From: an uncultured Bacilli bacterium
GTDB taxonomy: Bacteria; Bacillota_I; Bacilli_A; RF39; UBA660
NCBI GenBank assembly: GCA_947600015.1
Contig: CANQFX010000005.1
Coordinates: 1-25,820 of the forward strand
Direction: 5' to 3'
Length of the DNA: 25,820 nt
This document shows positions 8,626 through 16,691 of the stretch, one piece after another; position 1 is the first letter of the stretch, and every line of letters begins with the position of its first letter. A program made the position numbers and the translations under genes. The notes under the pieces were generated by a model. The model saw nothing but the letters and a program-made list of their open reading frames with translations, had not been told where the DNA came from and did no database searches.

Positions 8626-8646
8626 CTATAGTAAGAATGTTAAAAT
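8618..8646 (+). promoter_or_regulatory. Candidate promoter of the WCT/LRR gene
   Basis: TTGTTT (8618-8623), a 17-nt spacer, then TAAAAT (8641-8646) preceded by TGT, an extended -10. It overlaps the T-tail of the preceding terminator and lies 62 bases before the ATG at 8708. Confidence 0.45.
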
Positions 8647-8707
8647 AAATATATAGAAAATTTTAAAGATAAGGTTTTAATGAGATGAAATTAGCTTAGG
8701 AGGTTCT

Positions 8708-10573
8708 ATGTATAAAACAGGAGAAGAATTTCTAAATAAATTATATAGCGAGATGCATCAGGAATATATTGTTGATCATAAAGCATCAAAAAGTGATACT
8801 CCAGAGGAGAAAATTAAAAAATATTTAGACAGATTAGAAATGGTTCATGATAAAACAAAAAATAATCCTCATCGATTAGAACAGTTATTACAACTTTATT
8901 ATGATAAGTATGTAATTAAAGAATTATCAGAGTCTTATATTAAACTCCAAAAGAAAATATATAAAGAAACAGGATATGGGAATATAGAAATCACTGATCC
9001 AATGAAAGAAGAAATGTTACAAGTCATTCAAAAAGATCAGAAAGAATCGCTAAAAGAATGGATTACTTACCTAACCAGTGATGATGCGATGTATCCAATG
9101 TGGTTTAAGCATTATGTATTTCGAGGCATGATAAAACTAGGGAAACTAGATAAAGAGAAAATGAAGTTTACAAAAAGAACGAGTGAAACAGTAGAAAAGT
9201 ATCTAGAATTAAATCGAGAGATACTAGCACAAATATATGATGTATTAAAAAGCGAAATTGGAGAAAATGAAATAAGCCCTGAACAAGAAGAGGTTCTAAA
9301 TGGTGGAGAAAGTTTCCAAAAGTTATATTTATATTTTCTAACAAAACAGAATTATCGAGGAGAAGATAAAGAGACTGACGGAATATGGATTAAGTATGAA
9401 CAGGGAAGTGATTCCACCAAGTTATGTGATAGTTTACAAGGTAAGAATACGGGATGGTGTACCGCAGGATATGAAACAGCGAAAAAACAATTAGATGCTG
9501 GAGACTTCTATGTATACTATACCAAAGATGAAGAAGGAAAATACACCAATCCAAGAATTGCGATTCGAATGAATGGGAAAGAAGAGATTGGAGAAGTAAG
9601 AGGCGTTAGTAAAAACCAAAATTTAGAAGGAAGTATGCTTGCGATAGCAGAAGAAAAACTGAATGAATTTCCAGATAAAGAGAAATACAAGAAAAAAGTA
9701 GAAGATATGAAAAAACTAACTGCGATAGAACATAAGGTGATGGATAATCAAGAACTAACACCAGAAGAATTAAGGTTTTTATATGAAATAGAATCAAAAA
9801 TATCGGGATTTGGATATGAAAAAGATCCTAGAATAGAAGAAATCAAATCAAAAAGAGATGCAAAAGAAGATTTTAGTATGATATTTGGATGTAGAAAAGA
9901 TCAAGTAGGAACAAAAATAGAAGACTTTGATACAAATGATATTGTAGTTTTTATATCTGATCTTTTTTATAACGGCGAAACCGTCCCGGAGAAATTTAGG
10001 CATTTAAAAGCAATCATAGGAGAAGCTAATTTTAAATTTTTAGAAGATGCAAAGGGTTTAGAACATCTAGAATATATAGAAGGGTGGACTAACTTTCCTT
10101 CCTTAAGAACTGCTGAAAGCTTAAACAATCTAAAACATATAGGAAGAACCGCTAATTTTTATTCTTTAAAAAATGCAAAGGGTCTAATTAATTTAAAACA
10201 TATAGGAAGTGATGCTTGGTTTCATTGTTTAGAAGATGCAGAAGGCTTAGATAATCTAGAATATATAGGAACAGATGCTTGGTTTGGTTTTTTAAAAGAT
10301 GCCAAAGGATTAAATCATCTGGAACACATAGGAAGAGCTGCTAACTTTGATTCATTAAGGGATGCAAAAGGTTTAAATTCTCTAAAACATATCGGAGGAG
10401 ATGCCTGGTTTGATTTATTAAAGGATGCAAGAGGCTTAAATAATCTAAAACATATAGGAGGGACTGCTTACTTTGATTCTTTAGAGGATGCAGAACCGTT
10501 AAAAAATTGTAATAAGTATGAGGACATTAAAAAGAAAGTTGAAGAACGGTTATCATCCAGGAAAGGGAAATAA
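8708..10573 (+). CDS. WCT-motif (PcfJ-like) protein with C-terminal 21-residue LRR-like repeats
   Basis: 621 residues, no signal peptide or membrane span, so probably cytoplasmic. The N-terminal half is helical and charged. Around residues 235-310 lies a domain with GWCTAGYETA (W250, C251), then GDFYVYYT, NPRIAIR and IGEVRG followed by NQNLE. This resembles the PcfJ-like domain of mobile-element proteins in order and spacing, but I would not assign it firmly. Residues 426 to about 600 are eight 21-residue repeats (DAKGLNHLEHIG.A.FDSL) forming a probable solenoid. A strong AGGAGGT ribosome-binding site precedes the ATG. Codon use is richer in ATA, CTA and AGA and in purines than the neighbouring genes, consistent with a foreign origin. 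It is monocistronic, bounded by terminators. Function unknown. Confidence 0.88.
   Translation: MYKTGEEFLNKLYSEMHQEYIVDHKASKSDTPEEKIKKYLDRLEMVHDKTKNNPHRLEQLLQLYYDKYVIKELSESYIKLQKKIYKETGYGNIEITDPMKEEMLQVIQKDQKESLKEWITYLTSDDAMYPMWFKHYVFRGMIKLGKLDKEKMKFTKRTSETVEKYLELNREILAQIYDVLKSEIGENEISPEQEEVLNGGESFQKLYLYFLTKQNYRGEDKETDGIWIKYEQGSDSTKLCDSLQGKNTGWCTAGYETAKKQLDAGDFYVYYTKDEEGKYTNPRIAIRMNGKEEIGEVRGVSKNQNLEGSMLAIAEEKLNEFPDKEKYKKKVEDMKKLTAIEHKVMDNQELTPEELRFLYEIESKISGFGYEKDPRIEEIKSKRDAKEDFSMIFGCRKDQVGTKIEDFDTNDIVVFISDLFYNGETVPEKFRHLKAIIGEANFKFLEDAKGLEHLEYIEGWTNFPSLRTAESLNNLKHIGRTANFYSLKNAKGLINLKHIGSDAWFHCLEDAEGLDNLEYIGTDAWFGFLKDAKGLNHLEHIGRAANFDSLRDAKGLNSLKHIGGDAWFDLLKDARGLNNLKHIGGTAYFDSLEDAEPLKNCNKYEDIKKKVEERLSSRKGK
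9983..10504 (+). repeat. 63-bp coding repeats (21-residue LRR-like units)
   Basis: About eight in-frame units with consensus DAKGL.NLKHIG.DAWF..L(K/R), all the same length without indels. The first unit (VPEKFRHLKAIIGEANF) and the last (DAEPL) are capping or partial forms. Fixed unit length and varying residues after HIG suggest a regular solenoid with a variable surface. Confidence 0.9.
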
Positions 10574-10643
10574 TTAGAAAAATGTATTTTTAGATATTAT
10601 ATTGAGAACAATTAATTAAGTCATTAGAAAAACAGTAATTTTT

Positions 10644-10685
10644 AACACAATAGTGGAATTCTTTTCTATTGGTGTTTTTTCTTTT
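10644..10685 (+). terminator. Terminator after the WCT/LRR gene
   Basis: AACACAATAG (10644-10653) pairs with CTATTGGTGTT (10666-10676) with one bulged G, followed by a T-rich tail from 10677. Confidence 0.7.
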
Positions 10686-10694
10686 TGTAAAATG

Positions 10695-10703
10695 TGGTAT
10701 GAT
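10695..10703 (+). promoter_or_regulatory. Candidate extended -10 for the flippase gene
   Basis: TGGTATGAT is an extended -10 element 20 bases upstream of the start codon. No good -35 is visible 16-18 bases upstream, where the sequence is a T run from the terminator. Confidence 0.35.
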
Positions 10704-10722
10704 AATAATGTTGGAGGTTATT

Positions 10723-12366
10723 ATGAAGCAAGATAAAACAATGAAAAAGACTACTTTTGTTAAAGGTGCCTTTATTGTTACACTAAGTATTGTAATTACT
10801 AAAATATTGGGAATTTTGTATGTTATTCCTTTTCATGCTGTTATTGGGGAAAAGGGTGGAGCATTATATGGATATGCTTATACTATTTATTTGCTTTTTA
10901 TGTCACTATCTACTGCAGGAATTCCACTTGCCATTAGTAAAATTGTTTCTGAGTATCAAACGCTAGGGTATTATAATGCTAAAGATCGGGCATTTATTAT
11001 TGGAAAAAAAGTGGCATTATTATTTGGATTTATTTGTTTTTTGGTATTAATGCTTTTTGCCCCTTTTATCGCGAAATGGATTTTAGGTGATTTAACGGGA
11101 GGAAATACATTAGAGGATGTTACTTTTGTAGTGCGCGTAATTTCTAGTGCGATTTTAGTTGTTCCTCTTCTTAGTATTTATCGTGGTTATTTTGAAGGAC
11201 ATCGTTTTATGACTCCACCTTCTATTTCTCAAGTGATTGAACAAGTTGTACGAGTTATTATTATTGTTGTTGGTAGTTATATGATGTTAAATGTTTTTCA
11301 TCTATCTCTTACGAGTGCTGTTGGAGTTGCTTTATTTGGTGCAACTGCTGGAGCGTTTACTTCGTATATTTATTTAGTCACAAAGCGCTTTAAAAATAAA
11401 AAACATTTTCAAGAAAAAATTCGTGATGTTAATGAACCAATCATTACTAATAAAGAAATTTTCCTTAAAATTATTGTTTATGCTGTTCCTTTTATTATGA
11501 TTGATATATTTAAGTCATTATATAGTTATATTGATATGGTAACAGTTGTAAAAGGTCTTGTTCAATATGCTCATTTCAAAGTTAGTGATGCTGAAACAGT
11601 TATGAGTATGCTTTCTACTTGGGGAGCAAAGTTTAATATGATATTAGTTGCGATTTCGACGGGTATTATTGTTAGTTTAATTCCGAATTTAACACGTAGT
11701 TTTGTAAAAGAAGATTGGAAAGATATTCATCATAAGGTGAATCAATCTCTTAGTATTTTATTATTCTTGATTGTACCTATGTCAATTGGACTTAGTTTCT
11801 TGTCAAAACCAGTTTGGACCTTGTTTTATGGCGCTAGCAAATATGGACCAAGTGTACTTTCTTATTTTGTATTTGTTGGGTTATTTACTTGTTTATTTAC
11901 TTCTATGGTATCCATTATACAAGTGTTGAAAGATTATAAATGTGTTTTCTTTAGTTTGCTTACAGGAGTTATTTTAAAATTTTTATTGAATCAAAATTTG
12001 ATTTCTGCCTTTTATAAGATGGGAATCCCAGCATATTATGGAGTGATTACTTCTAGTATTATTGCTTATTTTGTTTCTTTCCTGATTTGTTTAATTGTAT
12101 TACATGTACGTTATAAGGTAAAATATGAGGCAAGTGTAAAAAACTTTATCGATATTTTGTGTGGATCTATTCTTATGATTGTAGTTTTGTTCTTATTGAA
12201 GTTTGTTATACCAATTTATTCTGCAACTAGAATTTATAATATTTTTATTATTTTAATTTATACAGTTGTTGGCGCTTTTGTTTATTTCTTGTTTACCTAT
12301 CGTATGAAGACAATACAACATATATTTGGAGATAAGCTAAATCGTTTTGTAAAAAAGAAAAAGTAA
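10723..12366 (+). CDS. YtgP/MurJ-type lipid II flippase (MOP superfamily)
   Basis: 547 residues of strongly hydrophobic sequence with about 14 expected membrane helices. The N-terminus KGAFIVTLSIVITKILGILYVIPF, with GEKGGALYGYAY, TAGIPLAISKIVSEY and later RGYFEGHRFMTPPSISQVIEQVVR, matches the Bacillus YtgP (MurJ) group of the polysaccharide-export/MATE-like family. The family flips lipid-linked peptidoglycan precursor across the membrane. I use the ATG at 10723, with GGAGG eight bases upstream, rather than the further upstream in-frame start at 10669, which falls in the terminator and promoter. The terminator at the 3' end is shared with the convergent FemAB gene. A SpoVB-type relative with another role is the main alternative. 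Confidence 0.88.
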   Translation: MKQDKTMKKTTFVKGAFIVTLSIVITKILGILYVIPFHAVIGEKGGALYGYAYTIYLLFMSLSTAGIPLAISKIVSEYQTLGYYNAKDRAFIIGKKVALLFGFICFLVLMLFAPFIAKWILGDLTGGNTLEDVTFVVRVISSAILVVPLLSIYRGYFEGHRFMTPPSISQVIEQVVRVIIIVVGSYMMLNVFHLSLTSAVGVALFGATAGAFTSYIYLVTKRFKNKKHFQEKIRDVNEPIITNKEIFLKIIVYAVPFIMIDIFKSLYSYIDMVTVVKGLVQYAHFKVSDAETVMSMLSTWGAKFNMILVAISTGIIVSLIPNLTRSFVKEDWKDIHHKVNQSLSILLFLIVPMSIGLSFLSKPVWTLFYGASKYGPSVLSYFVFVGLFTCLFTSMVSIIQVLKDYKCVFFSLLTGVILKFLLNQNLISAFYKMGIPAYYGVITSSIIAYFVSFLICLIVLHVRYKVKYEASVKNFIDILCGSILMIVVLFLLKFVIPIYSATRIYNIFIILIYTVVGAFVYFLFTYRMKTIQHIFGDKLNRFVKKKK

Positions 12367-12384
12367 CTGATAGGGTTACTTTTT
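12358..12384. terminator. Bidirectional terminator between flippase and FemAB genes
   Basis: AAAAAGTAAC (12358-12367) and GTTACTTTTT (12375-12384) form a 10-bp stem with a 7-base loop. Both convergent stop codons lie in the stem, and each strand has a T tail. Confidence 0.8.
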
Positions 12385-13665
12385 TAAGTTCTTTAATTTG
12401 TGATAACAGGTAAAAGCAATATGATAGGTATGATACCAAAATTTTGAAATAATGAAGTCAAATTCTCCAATTAATTCTACTACATGTCCTCCAAAACTTT
12501 TTTTAAATAAATATAGTCCATAAAGTGGATTTTCTTCACGAAAGTCTCCTGTAATACCATAAAAGTTATATCTGCTATAACCATGTTCTACTGCGTATTT
12601 AATTCCTTCAAAGTGTAAGGTATAGGCAGATTGAAATTGCATTAAGTTTTCTAAGGAACCTCCATAAAGAGATAATACTTCGTTTCCGTAAATTAAGAAT
12701 AAAATTCCTCCAAGAAGTGCTTTTTTTCCATGCTCTTTTTTTAGATTTTTAATTTTTTCTAATTGTTTTTCTAAACGTTTGATTGTATCTTCATCTTGTT
12801 GGTTACTTTGATTATATTTTTTTTCATTCATTTTAAGTAAATTTTTTTCGTATTTATGTTTTCTTTCTTTTAAGTCTTCTTCTGTTTTTTGTAATTCTTT
12901 TTTGGTATTTTCTTCATATTCATCAAAATTAATTTCCGCAACTAGAATTTTTAGAATTCCACTTTCATAAAGGGTATCCCACATATTTTCATAATAAGAA
13001 AGAGGACGGTCTACAAATTCACGTCGATTACTAGTATGTTTCATGATTTCTTTGAATGTTTTTAATTCTTCTTTTTTTATTGGTCTGGTTTTAACTCCAC
13101 AACGTTCATTTTTTCTTAGAATTTGTCTAGTTTTGGATTCCATTTCATTCATAACATCATCTAATGTTTTATCTTTGGTTTCAATGACATGCATCCATCT
13201 AGGTTGTAGTGTATCTTGCATTAGGTTAAAACCAAAATGTTTATAACCTGTTTCTTTTAAATTTTTGATGCAGTCTTCATTGTTAATCCCATCTTCTACG
13301 ATATTTCCATTATTATCTCGTTCTTTATATTCCACATAAGGATCAATTTTTATAAAGATTGCGTTTTCTTTTTTTGCCCATTCTTTTAATTGTGTACTAA
13401 AATCATTTAAGAGTGCTTTATCATGATAATCAATTAAAAAACCTCTTGGTGCATACATCATTTTCTTTTTAATGATGGGAAGTTCTTTGGCTAAAACTAG
13501 AGATGCTGCTTTGATTGTATTTTTTTCTTTTAAACCTATATAGTAAGGAATCCAATGATTTTTCTTTTTTAATTCTCCCCACTGCTTCGTTTGATGAAAA
13601 GTAATTTGTGGACTTTTGTCTGCATATGCTTTAAATTCCTTTTCACTGATTATTTCTAATTTCAT
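12376..13665 (-). CDS. FemAB-family aminoacyltransferase (second of pair)
   Basis: 429 residues. FemAB (FemX/FemA/FmhB, MurM) enzymes use aminoacyl-tRNA to add amino acids to the lysine side chain of lipid II and so build the peptidoglycan cross-bridge at the inner membrane face. Evidence: N-terminal FHQTKQWGELKKKNHW, MMYAPRGFLIDY, FIKIDPY, LQPRWMHVI, then TSNRREFVDRPLSYYENM. A charged coiled-coil arm of about 70 residues (roughly 245-320) interrupts the second GNAT-like domain, as in FemA. The C-terminus has YNFYGITGDF, ENPLYGLYLFKKSFGG and EFDF. The start at 13665 has AAAAGGAG upstream, inside the previous gene, with which it overlaps by 23 bases. The specific amino acid added cannot be read. 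Confidence 0.92.
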   Translation of the reverse strand: MKLEIISEKEFKAYADKSPQITFHQTKQWGELKKKNHWIPYYIGLKEKNTIKAASLVLAKELPIIKKKMMYAPRGFLIDYHDKALLNDFSTQLKEWAKKENAIFIKIDPYVEYKERDNNGNIVEDGINNEDCIKNLKETGYKHFGFNLMQDTLQPRWMHVIETKDKTLDDVMNEMESKTRQILRKNERCGVKTRPIKKEELKTFKEIMKHTSNRREFVDRPLSYYENMWDTLYESGILKILVAEINFDEYEENTKKELQKTEEDLKERKHKYEKNLLKMNEKKYNQSNQQDEDTIKRLEKQLEKIKNLKKEHGKKALLGGILFLIYGNEVLSLYGGSLENLMQFQSAYTLHFEGIKYAVEHGYSRYNFYGITGDFREENPLYGLYLFKKSFGGHVVELIGEFDFIISKFWYHTYHIAFTCYHKLKNLKK

Positions 13666-14959
13666 GATTTAGCTCCTTTTTCGATTTTTTTCTTATTAAT
13701 TTTCGATAGAACGGTACGAGTTTTGTAAAGATGAAATACATGAATGAATTGGTTACATAATCCCATTCTCCTAAGAATTCAATATAGTCTCCTCCAAATT
13801 TCTTTTTAAATTCATGAAGACCCATTCTAGGATTTTCTTTTCGTAAATCTCCAATTGTTCCAAATTGATCATAGATTTTTATTCCTTTTTCCTTACAATA
13901 TTTTATATGTTCATAATAGGTGTTGTAATTGACATAAGTTTCACTTAAAATATTATGGTTTCCAGCATATAAAACCCAAGCTTTATCTCCATACTCGATG
14001 ATCATGTGTGCACTTAGGGTTATTTCTTTTCCATATTCTTTTTTTGCTTCTTTATACTTTGTTATTTCTTTTTCTGTATTTTCTTTTTGACGTGTAAGTT
14101 CTGCTAATTTATTTTTCGCGCTTTTACTTAGGTTATCAATTGGTAGAATAGAAATTTGATCCTGAATATTTTTCTTTGTTTTTTCTAAACTTTTGATTGT
14201 TTTGTCTAAGTTTATTTTTCCTAGGAAAAGAGTTGCGGCAGTAGAGTCATTACCATTAAAAATTTCATATAATGTTTCATAGTAGTCTTCATTATAAGAA
14301 ATAAAATCTTTTCTAGATTCCGTTAACATCATTAAATGGTAAAACTCTTTTAAATCTTTTTTTTCACCAATTTTTACTTCTGTTTCTAATTTCTGTGCTT
14401 TGGCAATTCTTTGTTTCGTAGTTTTAGAAAATTTATTTTCAATCGTTTTTAAATCTTGTTCTAGGTCAATACGAAATGTATATCGTGGTTGCATCGTTTC
14501 AAAATTTTTGGTAAATCCTTGGTGATGCCAACCGCATTCTTTTAATGTTTGAAAGACTTCTTCTGCATTATCTGTAGAAGGAATTTCTATATCCTCTGAA
14601 TTATATTTTTTTCTAATAATATCGGGATCAATTTTGACGAAAATCGCTTTTTTCCCTTTGGCAAATGCAATTACGTTTTTAGTCATTTCTTTTACGATTT
14701 CTTTTTTATTATAGTCAATTACAAATCCACGAGGTGCGTAGAAGTAGCAGTAATTCATAGGAAGATGTTTCTGTAGTAACAAGGTTGCTCCTACGATTTC
14801 TTCTTTTTCATTTACTAATCCTAAATAGTATGGAGTTAGATTTTTCTTTACTTTAGAAAATTCTCCCCAAGCTAGAGATTGTAAGAAATGAGATTTTGTT
14901 GGATGATGTTCTACATAAGCATCAAATTCTTGTTTATCAATATTTTTTAGTTTTAACAT
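13643..14959 (-). CDS. FemAB-family aminoacyltransferase (first of pair)
   Basis: 438 residues, a paralogue of the overlapping downstream gene. Matching landmarks: SHFLQSLAWGEFSKVKKN, CYFYAPRGFVIDY, IFVKIDPD, MQPRYTFRIDL, TESRKDFISYNEDYYETL, a coiled-coil arm (about 248-310) and YDQFGTIGDL, NPRMGLHEFKKKFGGDYIEFLGEWDY. I prefer the ATG at 14959, with AGGTG eight bases upstream, to the GTG at 14968, which lacks a spaced ribosome-binding site. It is likely the lead gene of a two-gene operon; in organisms with two FemAB enzymes, the first and second residues of the bridge are often added by different paralogues, which would fit here. Presence of this pair shows the organism makes cross-linked peptidoglycan. 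Confidence 0.92.
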   Translation of the reverse strand: MLKLKNIDKQEFDAYVEHHPTKSHFLQSLAWGEFSKVKKNLTPYYLGLVNEKEEIVGATLLLQKHLPMNYCYFYAPRGFVIDYNKKEIVKEMTKNVIAFAKGKKAIFVKIDPDIIRKKYNSEDIEIPSTDNAEEVFQTLKECGWHHQGFTKNFETMQPRYTFRIDLEQDLKTIENKFSKTTKQRIAKAQKLETEVKIGEKKDLKEFYHLMMLTESRKDFISYNEDYYETLYEIFNGNDSTAATLFLGKINLDKTIKSLEKTKKNIQDQISILPIDNLSKSAKNKLAELTRQKENTEKEITKYKEAKKEYGKEITLSAHMIIEYGDKAWVLYAGNHNILSETYVNYNTYYEHIKYCKEKGIKIYDQFGTIGDLRKENPRMGLHEFKKKFGGDYIEFLGEWDYVTNSFMYFIFTKLVPFYRKLIRKKSKKELNHEIRNNQ

Positions 14960-14985
14960 TTTCTTCACACCTTTTCTTTAGTATT

Positions 14986-14994
14986 AGTATAACA
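14986..14994 (-). promoter_or_regulatory. Candidate extended -10 for the FemAB operon
   Basis: On the minus strand TGTTATACT is an extended -10, 27 bases upstream of the ATG at 14959. The -35 region is T-rich and a poor match. Confidence 0.4.
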
Positions 14995-15009
14995 CAAAAG
15001 TGCCAAAAT

Positions 15010-15036
15010 AAAAAAGAATAGGTTTTATTCTTTTTT
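15010..15036 (-). terminator. Terminator of the small coiled-coil gene
   Basis: AAAAAAGAATA (15010-15020) and TATTCTTTTTT (15026-15036) form an 11-bp stem with a 5-base loop at the stop codon of the minus-strand gene. Its outer A/T arms supply the U tract. Confidence 0.65.
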
Positions 15037-15229
15037 AAATTATATAGTAGTTATCATCCTTTTCTAAAAAATCATTGGTGTTGTTCTTTTCTTCTTTTTT
15101 TTCTAAGAGAGATACACGTTCTTTTAAATTTTTAACTTCTGTATTTAATTTTCTTATTTCTTCTAGTAAGTTTGGTTGGAATGGTGGTTGCTCAAGCATT
15201 GGAAAATAAGGATAGGGCATTTGATTCAT
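15035..15229 (-). CDS. Small coiled-coil protein, unknown function
   Basis: 64 residues. Aromatic- and proline-rich N-terminus (MNQMPYPYFPM, PPFQPN), then a coiled coil of about four heptads (LLEEIRKLNTEVKNLKERV), then an acidic tail ending DDNYYII. No signal peptide. I do not recognise the family. Support for being real: an AGTAGGT element upstream of the start, its own terminator, and a divergent intergenic region with trmB. Small proteins of this layout (short sticky N-terminus plus coiled coil) occur as adaptor or coat-associated proteins in Bacillota, but no role is claimed. Confidence 0.65.
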   Translation of the reverse strand: MNQMPYPYFPMLEQPPFQPNLLEEIRKLNTEVKNLKERVSLLEKKEEKNNTNDFLEKDDNYYII

Positions 15230-15253
15230 CTTATTACCTACTTTCTTCGTTTT

Positions 15254-15259
15254 ATTATA
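15254..15259 (-). promoter_or_regulatory. Candidate -10 of the small coiled-coil gene
   Basis: A perfect TATAAT on the minus strand, 25 bases upstream of the ATG, preceded by TGCA. No convincing -35. Confidence 0.35.
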
Positions 15260-15278
15260 TGCAAGAAAATTAAGAATG

Positions 15279-15287
15279 TGTTAAAAT
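15279..15287 (+). promoter_or_regulatory. Candidate extended -10 of trmB
   Basis: TGTTAAAAT, the same extended -10 as at 8638-8646, 18 bases upstream of the trmB ATG. The -35 (ATGCAA at 17-nt spacing) is weak. Confidence 0.4.
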
Positions 15288-15305
15288 ATAGTACGTGGTG
15301 ATACT

Positions 15306-15992
15306 ATGAGACTTAGAAATGTAAAAAACAAAAAAGAAATATTAGAATCTTGTCCTTACGTTATAATGAATCCAATCTCTTATTTCGGTAAATGGCAAGA
15401 TGTTTTTCAAAATGAAAATCCAATTTATATTGAAATTGGTATGGGAAAAGGTAAATTTCTTGTAGAAAATGCAATTTCTAACCCTAATATTAATTTTATT
15501 GGAATTGAAAAGTATGATAGTGTTTTAGCACGGGGAATTCCTAAAATACCGGAGGGAATTTCTAATTTAAAAATAATTCGTATGGATGCATTAGAGATTG
15601 ATCAAGTATTTTCTCATGAAATTTCTCGTATTTATCTTAATTTTTCTGATCCTTGGCCTAAAGTTCGACATCATTCGCGTCGACTTTCTAGTACAATTTT
15701 TTTGAAAAAATACGATTGTATTTTTAAAGATTGTTGTGAAATTTATATGAGAACCGATAATCAGGATTTTTATATTTATTCATTAGAGAGTTTTACAAAA
15801 TATGGTTATTTTCTAGATGAAATTTCTTTTGATTTACATGCTTGCTTTGATTTTTCCTCACCAACTACAGAATATGAAGATAAATTTTCAGCTCAAGGAA
15901 TGCCTATTTACTTTGTTATTGCAAAGAAGAAAAGTGTCCAAAATAGTAAAGATGAGGAAAATAATTTACCATTTACTAAAAGTTTGGTATAA
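15306..15992 (+). CDS. trmB: tRNA (guanine-N7-)-methyltransferase
   Basis: 228 residues. TrmB uses S-adenosylmethionine to form m7G46 in tRNA variable loops. The Rossmann SAM-binding motif EIGMGKGKF is at 43-51, the acidic strand end GIEKYD at 66-71, the signature NFSDPWPKVRHHSRRL at 112-127, and the C-terminal TEYEDKFSAQGMPIY from 188; all are TrmB hallmarks. A GGTGAT ribosome-binding site precedes the ATG. The C-terminus extends about 20 residues past the usual end with polar sequence. It may read into the following lipoprotein gene, 21 bases downstream, although that gene also appears to have its own promoter inside the trmB tail. Confidence 0.96.
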   Translation: MRLRNVKNKKEILESCPYVIMNPISYFGKWQDVFQNENPIYIEIGMGKGKFLVENAISNPNINFIGIEKYDSVLARGIPKIPEGISNLKIIRMDALEIDQVFSHEISRIYLNFSDPWPKVRHHSRRLSSTIFLKKYDCIFKDCCEIYMRTDNQDFYIYSLESFTKYGYFLDEISFDLHACFDFSSPTTEYEDKFSAQGMPIYFVIAKKKSVQNSKDEENNLPFTKSLV

Positions 15993-15993
15993 T
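15965..15993 (+). promoter_or_regulatory. Candidate promoter inside the 3' end of trmB
   Basis: TTTACC, 17-nt spacer, then TGGTATAAT (extended -10 with perfect TATAAT at 15988-15993). The -10 overlaps the trmB stop. It would serve the lipoprotein and downstream genes. Confidence 0.5.
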
Positions 15994-16013
15994 GTAATAA
16001 GAGTAGGTGAAAT

Positions 16014-16679
16014 ATGAAAAAGATTATTGTTTTGCTCTCTATTATCATATTTTTTGTGACGGGATGTTCTATTACACCTCTGGAGTCTACTAATATTAGT
16101 AAAAATATGAAAATTTTACTTTCTGATAATGTAAAGCGATATAATACTTATTTTGATGGCTATAAATACTATGTTCCTAAGGGATTAAAACTTTTAAATA
16201 AGGAAGAATACAATGCTTTATTTAAAGATCGTTTTGGGAATCGTTATTATTTATATGTAGATGTTATTAGTTATTATCATAAAGTAAAGAATACATATGA
16301 AGTAAATAAAAAATCTCATTATTCTAAAAGGCTTAATTATAATAACAAAACAGGGTATATTCAGATTGATAAGAGGGGTTCTAAATATTTTATACAATTT
16401 GTATATCATTATGCAAAAATGGAATCCTATGTTGATGAGAAAGATTTGGCTTTTGTAGTGGATAATATGTGTTATGTTTTAAGATCGATTAAATTTCATG
16501 ATTCTATTTTAGAGAGTTTAGTTGGAGAAAACATTTTAAATTATAAGGAAGAAAACTTTACTTTGTTTAAAGCAGATTCTTCTAAAGAATCTTTCTTAGA
16601 TGTGGTAAGTAAGTATGAAGATGAAAGTTATAAAGAAGCAATGAATGAAGGAGAATTTGAATTAGAAAACGAATCATAA
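16014..16679 (+). CDS. Predicted lipoprotein of unknown function
   Basis: 221 residues. Short basic start, hydrophobic segment and lipobox FFVTGC place the lipidated cysteine at about residue 18, so it should be anchored to the outer face of the membrane. The mature part has aromatic-rich segments (YNTYFDGYKYYVPKGL, FGNRYYLYVDVISYYH) and an acidic C-terminus. No known family recognised. Ribosome-binding site GTAGGTGA. It lies between trmB and the disordered SepF-like-helix protein with short gaps (21 and 12 bases), suggesting co-transcription with the envelope-related genes downstream. Confidence 0.85.
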   Translation: MKKIIVLLSIIIFFVTGCSITPLESTNISKNMKILLSDNVKRYNTYFDGYKYYVPKGLKLLNKEEYNALFKDRFGNRYYLYVDVISYYHKVKNTYEVNKKSHYSKRLNYNNKTGYIQIDKRGSKYFIQFVYHYAKMESYVDEKDLAFVVDNMCYVLRSIKFHDSILESLVGENILNYKEENFTLFKADSSKESFLDVVSKYEDESYKEAMNEGEFELENES

Positions 16680-16691
16680 AGAGGTGAGGGT

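Noticed and set aside
10669..10722. Upstream extension of the flippase gene
   Set aside because: It runs through a terminator T-tract and an extended -10, and the ATG at 10723 has a good GGAGG.
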